From Amoebophrya sp. A120 (taxonomy: Eukaryota > Sar > Dinophyceae > Syndiniales > Amoebophryaceae), in assembly GCA_905178155.1 (NCBI GenBank), contig CAJINV010000005.1, positions 6,495,507 through 6,559,506 of the forward strand: a stretch of 64,000 bases of DNA. Direction: 5' to 3'. The position numbers and the translations under genes were made by a program. This document shows positions 12,901 to 25,357 of the stretch, piece after piece (the stretch's first letter is position 1; each line of letters begins with the position of its first letter). The notes under the pieces were generated by a model. It was not told the DNA's origin. It made no database searches and saw nothing but the letters and a program-made list of their open reading frames with translations.

Positions 12901-13497
12901 CAGGCACTCATGTAGTTGCACGCTTGTGCAATACAAACTTCTTCTCCGAGAGCTCTCCTACACCATGTTGTCCGCTGAATTCCCCGCGTCAGATGGTATG
13001 GAGTAGAAAAACTACGCACTTGCTGTCTCAGTGTTTGGCGTGCAAACGTTCCATTACAGTTCATGCTCGTGGTTCTTTTGTCGTGCGATTGTCATGCCAT
13101 GCATGCCTTCCTGCAATAAAAGCTTCAGTACAGAGAAGCGCATCGCTTCTAATAAAGTAATCCCAGCATGCCAAACACTAATTTCCAAGTGCAAGAGGAC
13201 TACTTTTCGATCCGTACTAGAATTCGTCTGCGTGGAAAACACGTGCTCGATCGGGATAATGGCAATGGCTTGGGCCGGAATATCAATCGCCGGTACTACA
13301 TTCTGCGTGACAACTTCGGATTATGGATAGAAAAAAGCGCTGAGAGAATTCTTTTTCACACAGCCATTATTTCATGCATTGACACAGTGCGGTTAATATT
13401 AAACCCGCTATCGCTGGGCCGAGTGTACTTTACTCTTTCGAAATGCAAAACAAAACTTCCACTTAATGATGAACTCTCCAACGCTATTTTCTCCCTT
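9925..13497. other. Intergenic region with long GC-rich block
   Basis: About 10320-12110 is very GC-rich with open frames in several registers on both strands, a sign of low stop-codon frequency rather than coding. It has a run of 13 G at 10494-10506. The flanks (12400-13400) are AT-rich. No domain or splice logic supports a gene here. Confidence 0.55.
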
Positions 13498-16400
13498 TCA
13501 TACGTCCACCCCGTGCTGCAACACCGTTTCCCCTTCGGACACCGGCCCCTCGGACTGTGTTTGTTCATCCGGATCAATCGTGTCTTCGTGCATTAAATCG
13601 ATCGCCGCATGGTCGCCACTTTGCACGGCCGTGGTCGTTATCAAATGTAAAAGTCTTTGGGTCTGGAAGAGTGCGCGATTTGTCATGCAGCTTTTCCATG
13701 ACCCATGAGGTCTGGAATGCAGGACCTAGCATGACAGATTCTGCGCGATCTTTCTCATGCCTATCCTGCATAGGAAACTCCCTCCCGACTTGGTCAAAAC
13801 TGGACGACATTTGGTAATCATGCAACACAGATCTTTGCATGCTTCAGATTTAGCATGACAAGTTGCATTCTTCCAGACTCAGACATTTTTACATTTGATA
13901 GTCGTACCGCTCCCGACCTGCTGGTCCATGCTGCCGACGCCCGCTTCCGAGTGGCCACTGTTGGCCCCCGCCAAGGTCATCGCACTGTCCGTGCTGTTGA
14001 ACATGACGTGTTCCGAAGGTCCGTCCTCCACCGCGCCATTTTCGTCCCACCACTGATCATAGTTGTGGTCGTCCTTGCCGTAGTTCCCATCCGTCCACTC
14101 CTGCTCCTGATCGTCAAACCCGCTCATGCGCTCCTCGTTTTCCCAATTATTTTCCTCGTCATTCAGGTCCGCCCGCGCCGCCGAATTCCGGGGTCTTCTC
14201 GCACCCGTTCCACCAGTGCTGCCATCATTCAAATTCCCCGGTTTCCCCATCCCCTTTTTATTCCCTTTGTTCATTTTCCCCATCTTCCCCATCACGCCCC
14301 CGCCCGTGTCGCCGGTCTGCACCAAGCCGAGAGCCCGCGCATTCTCTAGCGCTTTTTCCTTCGCGGCCGCGGCTTTTGCCAAGGCCGCCGCCTTGGCTGC
14401 GGCTTTCGCCTCCGCTTTTGGGCCCTTGTTCGTCCCGAGAACTTCCGATGTCTGGTCGTAATTCACCAGCGTGTTGTTAATCGTGTCACAGAACATCACC
14501 GGCTCCTCTAATCCGAGCAACACCAAAGGGTCCGAAAGATTCTTCACGGTGATCTCCACTCTGCTGCAAACCTCCTCTGGATTTGGGAAGCACAAAGGGG
14601 TGGAACCCGCGACTACCGACCCGTGGACCACTTTGGCAGAAACGATCGAGCGGGATAAGAGTAGCAACTCGTTTGTGTACCGCTTGTTCGCCATAATGTC
14701 GGCCGCGGTCTCCGCTGTTTCGGCTGTCAAACCGTAAATCACCACGATCCCGTATTTCGGACACGCAATCAACTTCGCGTGCTGGTACTGGTTTTGGCCC
14801 TCGTACCGTTTCCGGCAAAAGCAACAGCACATCCAGGAGAAAAGGAACAGAGGTGGGATTAAGCTCCACCAGAACACCTTCCAGAAAAACTCCGCGTAGA
14901 AATAATTGTCCACTTGAGCGTCGTCGAACGAGTACAGCGTGGCGTTTTTTTGGCGGACGACGTCCCGTAAGACGTCTTCCTTCAGCATGAACTCTTTCCG
15001 CTGTGATTTTCGATTATCCTCGTTCGCTCCCACCATGGATTTCCGGGACACGTTGTTCCGGCAGCTTTGCAGCTTCATCCCGCGGGACGACATGGCTTCG
15101 GGCGCGTGGATCAGCATGGCAGACAGCAGAGCCTCCTCATCCTCGGAGGCAGAGGAAACGTGGTCCGACGTGGTTCTTGGTACTGGCAGCGGTGCGTCGG
15201 AATGTGATTTGTGGGTCGCCCGTTTCCCCCGTTTCCTCGTCCTCGATGCGGAAAGAGCGGAAGGACTGTCGTCGGCGGTGCTTTTCGAAGCCTTGGACGG
15301 CGACCGGCTGTACTCGAAGGCTTCGGAAGAAAAAGCATCGTCGTGGCCGTAGTTCTCCGTCGTCCTCCTATTGCTGTTGTAAGCCGATCCGTACCCGTCG
15401 TCGCGTTTCATGTGTGCTCGCCCGCTGGTAAATTTCTCCTTCGCTTCCAGCACCGCGGTCACGGTACGCATGTATCCCATGTAGAAACGTCCCCACATCA
15501 TAATCAAGATGGCGAGCCGGCTAGACAAGGCCACAAGTTTTGGCTGTCTTGCATGACAAATCTGGGCTCGTAGGGTAGTGCTGTTCGAGCTAGCTCAGCA
15601 GCATCACGGATCTAGTATGTTATGCTGAATGGAGCATGACAAATTGCAAAACACGAAGAGAAAATGCTTCTCATGGGGCTCCGCATGAGAAAATTTTTCA
15701 GCATGCAGATTTGCATTACAACCACGGGGTGGGGACGTTTTTGAATACGATAGCATGGGCCCGAAATACTTCGAAGGGTCCGGTGCGTCGTCGGTCTTCC
15801 GCGACCCGGGATTGATGTTCGCCGAATCCCCCGCGCGACCACTCTGCGGCTTTGCGTAAGAAAACGACCCGCTATTTGAAGAACTCCGTCCGGGGACACT
15901 GACTCCGTCCGCATTGCCCCGTTGCAATTCTTTCGCGGCCTGGTTGTAGTCGGCTTGTTGTGGTGGCCCCGCGCGGCCCGCTTGGTGAGCCACCTCATTC
16001 CTTCGGTTGGTCATACCCTGAAGATCTCCGCTCTCGTCGCGCATCTTCTGCCGCTTCTGGTCATTAGGACTCCCGTCCTTTCTCGCGTGCTTCGGTAAAA
16101 GTTGCTCCGTCTCGCTCGTTTCGGGGCTGGAGCCGTAGAGGTAGTTGTTCTTCTGAATAGACTTCTTAGAACGTCTATTTACCTTGTCCATCACATTTGG
16201 GGTCTTATTCAATTCAGCCGCCTTCCGCTGGAGTAATTCCGACGGCTGCTGCTGCTGTTGTTGTTGTGGTCCTCCCGGGCTGTAGTTGTGGATTTCCATC
16301 GGCTGTTTCCAAAAGTTGTCTGCTTCCTCCCCCGGAGGTCCTCGCCTATTTTGATTTTCCCTCCTCCCACTCGGCGAGGACGCGGCGGCGGCATTTCTCG

Positions 16401-16794
16401 GTGCAGTGGCAGCTCTTTGGAAATTCTCAATCGGTCTGGCGCGCAAATTCGTATTCTTATTGCCGTATTTATTTCCGTATTCCAAACTGAGCACGGTCGC
16501 CGGCTTTGACCGGTCGGGGCCAAAGCGGGATAAGTCCTGGTTGTCCAAATACGAAGTGGCCGCGACTTCCCGCCCCAGCGCATCGTAGTGCTTGTTCGGA
16601 TCTTGCGATGGGAGTGGTCGCGCGGCAGGGCCGGTCACTAAACTAACCCCGGCCTGGAGTTGTGGTCTTCCGGTAGTTTTTTCGGGATGCTGCGCGAGGG
16701 AGGGCGGGGCTTGCTTATTTTTTCCCGCTCGGCTTCGCTGGTCGTAGAGATTAGGTAACATTTTTGAGAATGGCAGTCGGTCGTTATTCTTCAC
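13498..16794 (-). CDS. Single-pass membrane protein of unknown function, 3 exons, 914 aa
   Basis: Exons are 16794-15753, 15467-13901 and 13633-13498 (stop at 13498). They sum to exactly 915 codons when the two introners and one duplication copy each are removed (CATGC and ACGAC on the coding strand). The N-terminal 350 residues are hydrophilic with a glutamine run. At about residues 539-560 there is one strong hydrophobic segment (FFWKVFWWSLIPPLFLFSW) followed by a Cys/Arg cluster, CCCFCRKR, as expected for a membrane anchor with a cytosolic palmitoylation-like edge. After it comes an ordered region of about 150 residues (KLIACPKYGIVVIYGLTAE ... PLVLLGLEEPVMFCDT), then an Ala/Lys helix and an acidic tail. 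No signal peptide is evident. I do not recognise the family. It is the last gene of the minus-strand cluster. Confidence 0.78.
13639..13900. mobile_element. Introner, family A
   Basis: Matching ends TATCAAATGT and ACATTTGATA. Exact GTCGT duplication (13634-13638, 13901-13905). Removal gives GGT ACG ACC ACG on the minus strand. Confidence 0.9.
15473..15752. mobile_element. Introner, family C
   Basis: Family C TIRs carry AACGTCCCCAC. Exact GCATG duplication (15468-15472, 15753-15757). The coding-strand join is GGG CCC ATG CGT; no GT-AG option exists at this duplication. Confidence 0.9.
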
Positions 16795-17228
16795 AAGTAG
16801 CGTAATTTAAAAAAGTTGAAGAGATGTTGAGTCATGCTGTTTTCCTTGTTGCACCCAAAGTGCTAAAACTTCTCCTTCATAAAGTTTCGACGAGAGCCGA
16901 AAGCAAGGAGTAGTATGTTTCTTCATCACAAACAAATTTTGGAGACATCACGAGAAGGCACGAATCACAAGGCAATTTTGGAGGAAATAAATCTTGAGTC
17001 GAGGCACGAATACTTGCATTTGCCATGCGCCCCAGCAGCGAAGTGCTGTCTGTACAAGAATTTACCGACGAGCGCAGGCTCTACGCTTTTCAAGGCGTCT
17101 GCAAAAAATTTCTTTTCGTCGCCCGCGATAGACCCTGCGAGTGCTGTATAGGACTTGGCAGCCGTGGGGTTCAAGTGCTGCGCAGGACTTCTTAGCACAC
17201 CTATTACGTCCTTCTCTATGCGCAGGAC

Positions 17229-17536
17229 GTGAAGTGGTGCGCACCGGTTAGTTTTTAGCACAAAGTGCTACTGGCGCGCACGAGTTAACACTAAGTGGTG
17301 CGCACGACTTAGCGTGAAGTCGTGGTGCGCACTACTTAACACAAAGTGGCGCGCACGACAAAAAATTGCGCACGACTTAACACAAAGTGGCGCGCACAAG
17401 TTATGTTGCGCACGACTTTACACTAAGTGGCGCGCACGACTTAACAAAAAATTGAGCACGACTTAACACAAAGTGGTGCGCACGACATAAGAAAAAACAA
17501 TGCGCAGGACTTAACACCAAGTGCTAGTGCGCCCAC
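17229..17536. repeat. Degenerate tandem repeat, about 10 units
   Basis: Units vary around GCGCACGACTTAACACAAAG plus TGG, with insertions such as AAAAAATT. Spacing is irregular (about 24-40 bp), so it is neither a simple microsatellite nor a CRISPR-like array. Confidence 0.8.
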
Positions 17537-18559
17537 GTTAAGGCAGAGCGCATGGCGCGGGGCAACAGCGATGGGCCGCTGAAACGCAGCTACAAGTATT
17601 TTTGCTTCGACTCAAGAAGCAAGAATGTTGGTAAATTAAACAGTAACGAAAAACTAACACAGAGGGGTCGCTAATTATTGAAAAATGTAAATCGCACACA
17701 CGAGTTTGATTCTCTTTCATTTGTGTGCGCAACGACCTGCTTAAGGTTTGAGGGAAAGTCAAATCTGTGCTGATGCTCAGAAAGCCACATCGTGCCCAAA
17801 GCGTAGAACGAAACAAGTTTGCACCGAAGACATGAAGAGTGTTGCACAACCGACGCGAAACTATCATCAGAAAAACTTCAGACCGAGATGGAATATTTTC
17901 GGACTTGCGCTACCGATAAAAAGAAGGTAATAGGAGACCCTCTCAGGCGGCATGGCGCGAGACTTGCTGCAACCGACATGGACCCGCAAGGGTACATACA
18001 ACGTGAGTAAGTACACCGATGCGACGAGCGACCGAGCAAGAATTATTTCGATCTAGGACATCACTACTAACGCTTTTCCTTTATCAGCTCGAAGCGAGAG
18101 TGCGCGATCGAAAAATACCGAAACGCATTACATAAAACGCGCCTACCGACACTCTCACCAACCGCAAATCGACAGGCTTTGCGAGTGGCTGCGGGAGAAT
18201 TTGAATCCGAGCCGAAAAGAAGTAGGGCGGAACTTCTAGCACGGTAGTTGGGCACTTGTGATAGGCGAGACGTCGAGCCCATATATAGGGCCTCGCGTCT
18301 ATGGAGGCAATTTCGATGGTTTTCGTTCGTGTTGGAAAAAGCGACCAGGCATGGCATCGGGATCAGGAGCCTTCACAGCCGACCCTAGCTCGGCATCGCC
18401 CCTCCCCCGGCGGGGAAAGCGCGACGCCCGCCCCGCACGGCGCTCCGACCGCAGCGCGTTTTCGGTGCCCCCTGGCCTCCTTTCATCGGTCGCGCCGCCG
18501 GGTGCGCGCTTGGACAGCCCGCGCCGGGCGAACCGAAGACCCGGGAAAAGAAAGGGGAC

Positions 18560-18574
18560 GGGGGGGGGGGGGGG
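18560..18574. repeat. Run of 15 G
   Basis: Homopolymer inside a GC-rich patch; similar 13-G (10494) and 18-C (21800) runs occur in other GC-rich blocks. Confidence 0.9.
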
Positions 18575-20789
18575 TGTGCGGCAACGAAGACGGACGCGCC
18601 AGCCGCAGCATTGCACTGACAGCACATGCGATTTGTTTGCAGGGATGACAATAGACAACACAAAGAGCGCACATCATGGCCCTTCTTAGTAATTTGAAAT
18701 CGATCTCGGAAGGTCGCAAGCATATCCTTGTCTGTTCCCATATCTAGAAAAATTTTCTAAAATTTGAAAAATCAAATTTGACGCCGAACGCAACCTAACA
18801 CATGCTACCTGGTATGTGCGATCATCAACGACTCAAAATAAGTGGACGCATATACATTCTATGTCATTTGGCATCGTATTTTGACGCGTTTAGACCACGC
18901 TCCTGATTTTCACAATTTAAAAAATTTCAAGAATTTCTGAGAATGGCATTGAAATAGGCAGAGTCTGGCTCTACAGATCAAAACACATTACAAAAATGCT
19001 TTAACAGTCTCAACGTTTGCACTGTTTGGCTGGATTTTTCTACATATATAACATAAAATACAGGATCGGGATTTTCCAGAATTTTTAAAATTTCTTGAAA
19101 GGCTATAAAAAGAGGCCTGCTTCCTGTTTGTGCGTGAATGGATGTCGTATATTGGCGACAATTTCACTCATTATGCTTTGACTTAGTTCTATTCCATTCG
19201 TTAAAGCCAATTGAGCCGAAGGCAAAAATTTTTCAAAATTTGTGCATTTGAAAAAAAAGTCCACAATTGCTTATAATAACAAAGGAAATTAGATAAATCG
19301 TGTCCCAAGTGAAGCTTTACAGGGAGACTTTTGTATTTTTTGCCTTGTTTTACTTATTTATCAAGATATATCAAACCGGTGGAAATTTTCAAAAAAAATC
19401 AAAACTTGCCCAAATTTCCCAAGTGGGGTAATTCTAGGGTATCTAAATCAAGAAAATGAGAAAAATTACTTAGAGTCATGCGATATTCCCTATTTTAGCT
19501 TAGCAACATCCCTTTATAACTTAGAGGCGCAGCAAATCCCTTTTTCTTGGATTTTGAAAATTTTCCAAAAAAATACGTATGGTCACACATGTGTGATAAA
19601 AAAGACAAAAAAAACTAACAACGTGGGTGCTATTTAAGTCCGTGGCTTCCAAAGAATTGTGATCCACCTGGCACAGGATGGCCGCCCTCCAAATCTTCTA
19701 GAATTACCAAGAAAAAGCTTCTCCACAATCACAGTAGCCCCCACCTGATGTGTGCAGGGCAGAAAGTGCAAATGCGGTTGCAGGGTGCTCTGTTTTATTG
19801 CTTTCCGCATCGGATTGCGACCGTCATAAGACGCGCCGCGCGCCCGATGGCCGACCGGATTTTCCGAAACTGAGCCCCTACTCATTGCGGCAGTTTTGGC
19901 CTGCTTTGCGCGGTGGAAAGAGGCCGCAATAGCATGCGGTGCCACGGACGAGCCTGCGCACACTGCTGCCGCCGCGCGGGCGGGGCCATTGGTCCGTTAC
20001 GGAGGGGGGCAATCCAGGATAAGCGCGCCGGCTCTGCGGCGCAGCCTGCTCCCCCTCCCTACCCTACCCTGTGGCGCCGCCGCGCCTCTCCGCCCCCGAT
20101 TTGCGTGCGCGCTTTTTCTTGCTTTGGCGGTCGGGGCGCCACCGTCGGATCAGCGGCGTCGCATGGTGCGCTGCTGTTTTGCAAGGTCCGATGCACGCAT
20201 CCCAGCGGCAACACTCGTCATTTGAATCTGTTCTAAGAGCGAAGAGGCAAGTCTGCGCCAAAGACATACCTGAGCGACTTTTGTTTACAGTGGCCCGCAG
20301 CTCGGCTTGCGTCGTGTTTTTTTTTCCTCGAAAGTGATGATGAATTCAAACCGTGAAAACCCAAACCAGTCTGTATGATTGAAACAAAAAACTCCACGAT
20401 AGTTATCAAACGTGAGATGAAGATGCAAAGTAGCGAACGCGGTCTGAAATCTGATAAAATCGGGAAAGGAACTACATTCGTCAGTCTTCAAACCCAAACC
20501 TTAGTTGTTTTTTTCCATCCGCGGAAGGTTGTATTTCTGTCGGATAGAAATTCTTGTAACTAAAGACAACATTACGAATACGAAAAATTCGTATACTACC
20601 GCCGCGGTGCTAGTTTTTTCTTCTCGTGTGTCCGCTTGTGCAGTAGAACAAGGTTGTTGATCGTGTTTTGACGTCGGCAGAGCCTTCCGGATCATTTCTT
20701 GGTTTTCGCAGAACAGACACGCGGCACCGTCATTTTCGGGGAATAAAAGAGAAGATCACATAAGGAGAAATATTTCTCACCCGTCGACC

Positions 20790-23700
20790 ATGGTAGAGCA
20801 GGTAGCTTCTTCGCCGAGCACTTCCAGCTCGGAAACCAGTGCGGAAATATCAACGGCAAATATGTCTGGGTCAGGAAGACTGCGAGGTTTGTGATGCTGG
20901 TCTGGCATGACTCTGGACTGTGTGTTGCGTGGCCACGACCAGCTCCCTCTGTCTGTTATGCAAGAACGCAGCTCCTCATGCGGAATACGCAATACAGCGC
21001 GACGAAAAAACCTGTCATGCTTGGCGGTGCATTACAGAGTGCTTAGTATTCACTGACTTGCATTACAACTTTCCAGACCCAGACATATTTGCAATGCATA
21101 AAAAACTCGGTTCGCGTATTCGATCGTCGTGTCCAATCTACCTCCGGTCAGCACATATCCTGTGCAAAAGTATCGTACTCGTATTGCGATCATGCATTAC
21201 AAATCTTTTTCTTCAGGTAAATCCGCATTACAAATTTTATTTCATGCTTAGGAAATTTGTAATGCATGACGTGGCCTAGGTACGCACATACGACTCGGCG
21301 CGCCAAATCGTATGTGGGGCGTTACAATTTTCGCGCTTTTTTCATCGAGAAAACCCGCCAAAAAGCAGCACCGAGCCCGGTGCGGTTTGTAACGTATGGC
21401 AGCACCGAGCCCGCCAAAGTATGTCTTTTTGCCCACCTACAAAATTCGTATGGTAGCGGCGCGCCTTCACAATACATTTTGGCGCACCGAGGCGGCGCGC
21501 AGAAACTTCGCTGGGAAGCGCCCGCCTTTGAAACATTATGCGCCTTCGCTGTGTACTTGCTTCTGTCATTCCTCGCGCCCGCATGATGTACGCCCGCGCG
21601 CGCCTTTGCCCATCGCATGCGCGACGCGCCGCGCAAGTCGGTGGCCCCAGACTAGTTTCGCACGCCTGTCCCTGGTGACGCGGGCGCCTTCGCCTGCTGC
21701 GTTTTTTACTTTGCCCTCGAACGCGGGCCAAGGTCCGGGCTTTGCTTTTCTACCCGCCAACAAGGCACGCGCGCGTGGTCTCGCGACTTAGCCGACGGGC
21801 CCCCCCCCCCCCCCCCCGTGTTCCGCCCGTCTGCTGCTTCGTTCGTGACTACAAGTTGGCGCACCGAGGCCGTCAGCCTCGGTGCACCGAGGCGGCAATT
21901 CCGAAAAACTTGCATTTTTGGCCTCGGTGCGCCATTTCGTATGTGCGCCCTGAAGAAACTTCTTCTAGCCTCGGCGCGCCAACTTGTAGTGGCGTACCGA
22001 GGCCACGACACTACCGAGGCGACGTCATGCATTTATACGAGTACGATACTTTTGCAGTTCATAGCACAAGGGCCGAGCTGAAAACATACTTCGGGGAAAA
22101 GTACAACTTTCGTTTTGCGTCTGTTTTATTTGTCATGCAGTTTTACGCATGCATGGAGATAAACTGTGATTGTGATGCGAGTTTGACAATTCAGAATTTT
22201 CCATCAAAAATGACCACTCCAGATGCGGTCCGGTGTACGGTGTGAACTTTGTTCCTGGCGTCAATCACGCAGTCGCAGTGGTTGAATTTGGGCGACAGGA
22301 CTCGCTGAAGGCTGCTCTCCTCCTCGAGGGGAAACAGGCGTTGTTCAAGATGCAACCCATTGCGATCCGGGCGAGCAGCGAAATCCGGAAGGAGCTGCAC
22401 CTGAAAAAAACCCAGTTATCCACCGTGGAAGAGGAGGAGGAGGAACAGGACACCGGCGGGAACACGGGGTGCAGCGCCGCCAGCGGGCAAAGTGACGAAC
22501 TCGAAGGGGGCATGTCCTCCTCCAGATGCAACTTATGCATTGCAAAAGTATCGCACTCGTATAAATGCATTTGTCACATTACAGATTTCCTTCGCATGAA
22601 AAATAAAATTTGTAATGCTGCTTTACCTTAAGAAAAAGATTTGTATTGCATGATTGCAATACGAGTACGATGCTTTTGCACTGCATACAACTCAACGAGG
22701 TGCAATTCCGGGGACAACATTTCTTCGTCCGAGAACGAGCAGCCGGTGAACAATCATATGCACCATCATCCGCAGAACGCCGCCCATACGCCGCCACTGT
22801 ACACACCGAGGGGGCCAGTGTATAACCATGCATCATCTAACGGAGGCGAAATGGTGGATCACCAACAGCAGCAGCAGCAAGTCGCTAACTACCAATCGAA
22901 CAGTAGCACTACCGCGCCAAATGAATACTCGACTTTTCCGCAAGGCGGGGGTGGTGGCAACGGCCAGATGGTGGCGCAGCAAGCGCAGCAGAATGGAGGA
23001 ACTCCGGTCTTGCAGCAGCAGCAACTGATTCTAACACCGGAACAACAGCAACATGCGGTAGCGCAGCAGCAACAACAGTTTCAACAAATTCCGCAGCACG
23101 CGGTAATCGCTGCACCCCCAGGGGTACATCAGCCAGGAGGATTACAACCGGGAATGATGGTGCAGCAGCACCAGCCCCCACCGTACGTAGCGGCTCCACC
23201 CGGGTACGCAACAAACTTTGCCGTGCCGCCGGGGACGATGGGAGGACACCAACCCGGGGCTGCGCCAACTGCAGGCCCGTACCATCATCCCTACGGGAAT
23301 TTCCCGCCACATCAACAGCATCCGGGGTTGTTGCCGCACCACCCGGCGGCGCACATGGTCGGCGCGGCAATTTCCCCAACCACGGGACAGCAGCAGCTGC
23401 CACCACCCGGTGCACATCACGGCATGCCGGGTCATCCGCAGCACCCGATGGCAGTCGGAGGTGTTCCGCCACCCGGTGCTATGTTGCACCACCACCCGAT
23501 GCAGGCTCCGCCGGGAATGATGGGTGCAGCGGTCCCACCGGGTGGTCACCTTCCGCACCAACAGCATCACCCCGGTAGTTTCATCCCAGGAGCCGCACCG
23601 CACCCGCATGCGCATCACCAAATGACTTTACCCGGGATTGTCCCGCCCCCAACCGGTCAACATCTCCCGGCGGGTGCAGCAGCTGCGCATTTTCCGGGTC

Positions 23701-23915
23701 CCCAGAACCCAAATCCAGCGGGGTTGCTACTTGATCCGAAAAAGGTCGCTTCCGCGGTGGAAAAAGCCGGGAAGTTAGTGGAGAAACAGGAAAAGAAGAA
23801 GAAAAAAGAGAAAAAGGCGAAAAAGGAGGATATGCTGGTGGGAAAGGCGAGTAAGTACCATTCCAGCAGCAGTGGTGCGCAGGCGACTGCAACGGCCGCC
23901 GGGGTGAAGAAATGA
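20790..23915 (+). CDS. RRM-domain RNA-binding protein with H/Q/P-rich tail
   Basis: Exons: 20790-20847, 21106-21155, 22069-22100, 22223-22533, 22693-23915; 557 residues. The exons rebuild an RNA recognition motif at about residues 25-100: beta-1/RNP2 SIVVSNLPPVST, helix RAELKTYFGEKCGPV, beta-3/RNP1 region HAVAVVEF (RNP1 is degenerate, lacking the usual K/R-G-F/Y-G/A-F-V pattern), helix DSLKAALLLEGKQ, then QPIAIRAS. Splitting this domain over four exons explains why no single reading frame shows it. After it comes an acidic run, then about 350 residues rich in H, Q, P and G, and a lysine-rich charged helix near the C-terminus. Such proteins bind single-stranded RNA; the tail suggests assembly in RNP granules, which is inference. 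Three introns are introners and one (22101-22222) is GT-AG. Confidence 0.82.
20848..21100. mobile_element. Introner, family A
   Basis: Ends TATCAACGGC and GCAATGCATA do not match each other although the next 20 bases do. Flanks GGAAA and AAAAA (3 of 5). The join gives GAA ACT CGG just before the RRM. Confidence 0.82.
21156..22063. mobile_element. Introner, family B, enlarged by a nested insertion
   Basis: B ends (TATCCTGTGC, GCAGTTCATA) and exact GCACA duplication (21151-21155, 22064-22068). The interior is split by a 748-bp GC-rich element. Removing everything joins AGC ACA AGG inside the RRM. Confidence 0.88.
21273..22020. mobile_element. Nested GC-rich TIR element inside an introner
   Basis: Flanked by GACGT (21268-21272, 22021-22025). 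The left end GGCCTAGGTACGCACATACG resembles, inverted, the right-hand GGCCTCGGTACGCCACTACA. It contains repeated GGCGCGCC/ACCGAGGC modules in both orientations and an 18-C run (21800-21817). No convincing transposase frame. Confidence 0.7.
22101..22222 (+). other. GT-AG intron in the RRM gene
   Basis: GTACAACT ... CACTCCAG; joins GAA AA to A TGC GGT within the RRM (EKCGPVYGVNF). No TIR seen, so it is a conventional intron or a decayed introner. Confidence 0.8.
22534..22687. mobile_element. Introner, family B
   Basis: Ends TATGCATTGC and CACTGCATA; exact CAACT duplication (22529-22533, 22688-22692). The join AAC TCA ACG keeps the RRM gene frame. Confidence 0.9.
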
Positions 23916-25357
23916 GTTGAGGGAGGGTTTTGAATTATGCAAAAATTTTTTCCGCAATTGCAAATTAAGTTGTAAATTCTGAGATGCCGATTCGAGTATT
24001 TTTTCAATATTTTCTGATCACATTTTTTATTAACTTTTTTAAACAGCATGGCGTGCTGAGTGTTTCAAAAAACGATTTCCGGTATGATAGATTCAAAATT
24101 GTATTGTCAAACTGTTGAATTGTCGAATTGCCGAAGCTAGAAAAGTTTCCTAGAAAATTTCCTAGACCAGTATTAGATCTATCACAAGCTGCATTTCAAT
24201 CAGAGAGGCGAAAGCTTATTTACGCCACTATAATAATTTTAGCCGAGAGGTTAGGTCGGTTCCGGTTGCGAACAGACAGTGCAGCTCGTCGCCAGAGAGG
24301 ACGAGGTTGTTGAGGCGTTTACTTTGACATATATGTCCTCTCTATTCTTTTGAACTATCCTGTTGTCGTGATTTTTTTCTTCTGCCTAGCAGCTAAAATG
24401 TTGTTCGATTTTTAGAAGAACTCTGTCGATTTTGGTCCCCCTTGCTTGCATCACAGCTACCTCCGTGCACTTTCAAAAAGCAAACTGCGAAACTGATTTT
24501 TTTGAATAGCCGAGCGGATTTTGATTTTCATGTTTTGGAAACGAAAATTTGTATACAGTGCAGCGAGCAAATGCAGCGAGCTCTTGCAGTAGATTCTCAT
24601 ATGATGTTCCGCTCCTAGTTATGAATAAAAGCAGGAGAGAATTATTCTTCTTCCGTTCGAAAAAGGCATCCAGTACTGCACAGAATAGAGCAGTGCAGCC
24701 GTTCTGATTCTGAAACGAGCGCTTTTCTGCACTGCCAAAGATCCCGATCACTACACTAGCGCTATGCATTTTCTTGTCGCGTTTATTCCGGGTGAAGACT
24801 CGCAAATTTATTTGAAGGAAAGAATTCCTGCTATCAAGAACTGCTCCACCGATCTCCGGTAATATACATACATAACCAGGGCGACTACTTTTCTAGTGAC
24901 GACCGGCGGCACTCTTAGTATGTGTGTGAGCTGTGCTTTTAGAGTAAGTATACCTAAGAAGTCCTCCGCCTGGTGAACCAAGTGAACTGTAAGGAAATTA
25001 TCACTACAAAAATCTTAAAAACAAAAAAATTTTTTGCGATCAGTTTCATCGCGCTGTTGATATTAAAGAATTGCCGCTTCTAGTGAAGTAGATTTGTAGT
25101 GCCCTAGTACTACGCTGCGCCCGACGTGTATCAACTTTTTTTGAAGCATCTTCACAAGCACCAATTCCGAAGGATGTTCTTGAGCCGCGCAGATGAAGTA
25201 ACGATGGGGAATTTATTCATGAAGTTCTGCCCTGAGGAGCTGCCGCCGAACGGGTCAAGGGCTTCTCGCGTCGTGTGAAGGAGCTGTAACATCACTTGTG
25301 GAGAACAAGAACAAATAATTTCCGCTTGTTCATCCCGGCGCTCGACAGAAGAAGAAG
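23916..25357. other. Intergenic, AT-rich, no gene seen
   Basis: It follows the RRM gene stop and precedes the exonuclease gene start. Short frames only; no introner or clear repeat. Confidence 0.6.

Larger units (their letters stand above)
16795..20789. other. Divergent strand-switch region between gene clusters
   Basis: The genes to the left are all minus, those to the right all plus. It holds a tandem-repeat block (17229-17536), a GC-rich patch with a 15-G run (18240-18600), a long AT-rich stretch (18750-19620) and another GC-rich patch (19800-20170). No gene recognised. Confidence 0.6.

Noticed and set aside
17229-17536. Possible CRISPR array.
   Set aside because: Units are degenerate and irregularly spaced, no cas genes, and the genome is clearly eukaryotic.
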